64,000 nt of DNA. It comes from Salminus brasiliensis. Lineage: Eukaryota > Chordata > Actinopteri > Characiformes > Bryconidae. The stretch is taken from contig NC_132880.1 in assembly GCF_030463535.1 (NCBI RefSeq), positions 26,936,987 through 27,000,986 on the forward strand. The letters run 5' to 3'. A model generated the notes under the pieces. It saw only the letters and a list, made by a program, of their open reading frames with translations, did not search any database and was not told where the DNA came from. A program made the position numbers and the translations under genes. This document shows positions 63,561-64,000 of the stretch, piece by piece (position 1 is the first letter of the stretch; every line of letters starts with the position of its first letter).

Positions 63561-64000
63561 AACTCTGACACCCCTCTTAATTTGCTACTATGTTACGTAT
63601 GTTAGCTGCTCATTCAAAGAGGTAATCTCTTCAAACATGAAGTATCAAGTAGCATACTTGACCAGCACTTTCATGATGGTAATTAATTTATTCCAGAATC
63701 TATTTTCCTGTTTTATTAAATAATCTTATTTGCCCCACAGAATTCAGAAATGTGTTTCCAATATGTCTTTCCAAAGCTACCTCATTAAACATTTTTATTA
63801 TGATATGTTTAGGAGAGTACCTCCACATTCAGACAAATCTCAATCAAAAAAAGAATGAATTACTTACTTACAAACTCACAATATCAAAATATTTATGTAT
63901 TTACTTAGAACGTTGTCTGGTGTTTTAATTATTACCATTTCATAAATATTTTATATCTAATGTGTAATTGAGCTTATATGGGATATGGGTGTTTAGGATT
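63561..64000. other. No recognised feature
   Basis: AT-rich end of the window. Confidence 0.4.

Overview
The window is vertebrate nuclear DNA, most likely from a teleost fish. Genes are split by GT-AG introns, the DNA is AT-rich, and the repeats are those of fish genomes: an L2-type LINE whose tail is shared with a tRNA-derived SINE, Tc1/mariner elements, Ty3/gypsy elements with a chromodomain, and long TA, TAA and CA tracts. I suspect an otophysan (characin, catfish or knifefish) from repeat flavour only, and hold that lightly. There is nothing bacterial here, and no CRISPR array or operon.

Layout. Positions 1-7,200 are repeat-rich. They hold L2 and LTR relics and a dead chromodomain Ty3/gypsy element. 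Part of that element plus its flank is tandemly duplicated (3,077-4,913 and 4,920-6,557), and one copy later received a SINE. Positions 8,057-19,380 (+) hold a complete 13-exon cytosolic phospholipase A2 gamma-like gene (558 codons, catalytic Arg/Ser/Asp all present). Positions 19,400-27,700 contain no complete gene, but carry a relic of one PLA2 exon, a relic of the 3' end of an FCGBP-like gene and two unassigned exon-like ORFs. Positions 27,947-36,038 and 44,168-51,927 (both -) are two tandem FCGBP-like genes, secreted multi-VWD-domain proteins of the mucus/zonadhesin class. Both can be joined exon by exon into uninterrupted frames of 1,085 and 1,585 codons. Between them lie SINEs and an L2 element. 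Positions 52,900-64,000 are gene-poor, with a second decayed Ty3/gypsy element (57,117-59,680) and a probable solo LTR (63,227-63,560).

Main biology. The two FCGBP-like genes share first-exon, promoter, signal-peptide, VWD-C8-TIL and terminal-exon structure. They differ by a 1,254-nt, frame-preserving loss inside one exon of copy 1. The loss removes nearly the whole N-terminal IgGFc-binding domain but keeps both splice sites and the codons beside them. Copy 1 is thus a domain-reduced partner of copy 2. Copy 2 also has a longer threonine-rich mucin linker. The middle exons and their introns are nearly identical between the copies, while flanking introns are unalignable by eye, so gene conversion is likely. 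With the third, truncated copy this is an actively changing tandem family of secreted proteins next to a lipid-signalling enzyme. A functional link between the two gene types is not shown by the sequence.
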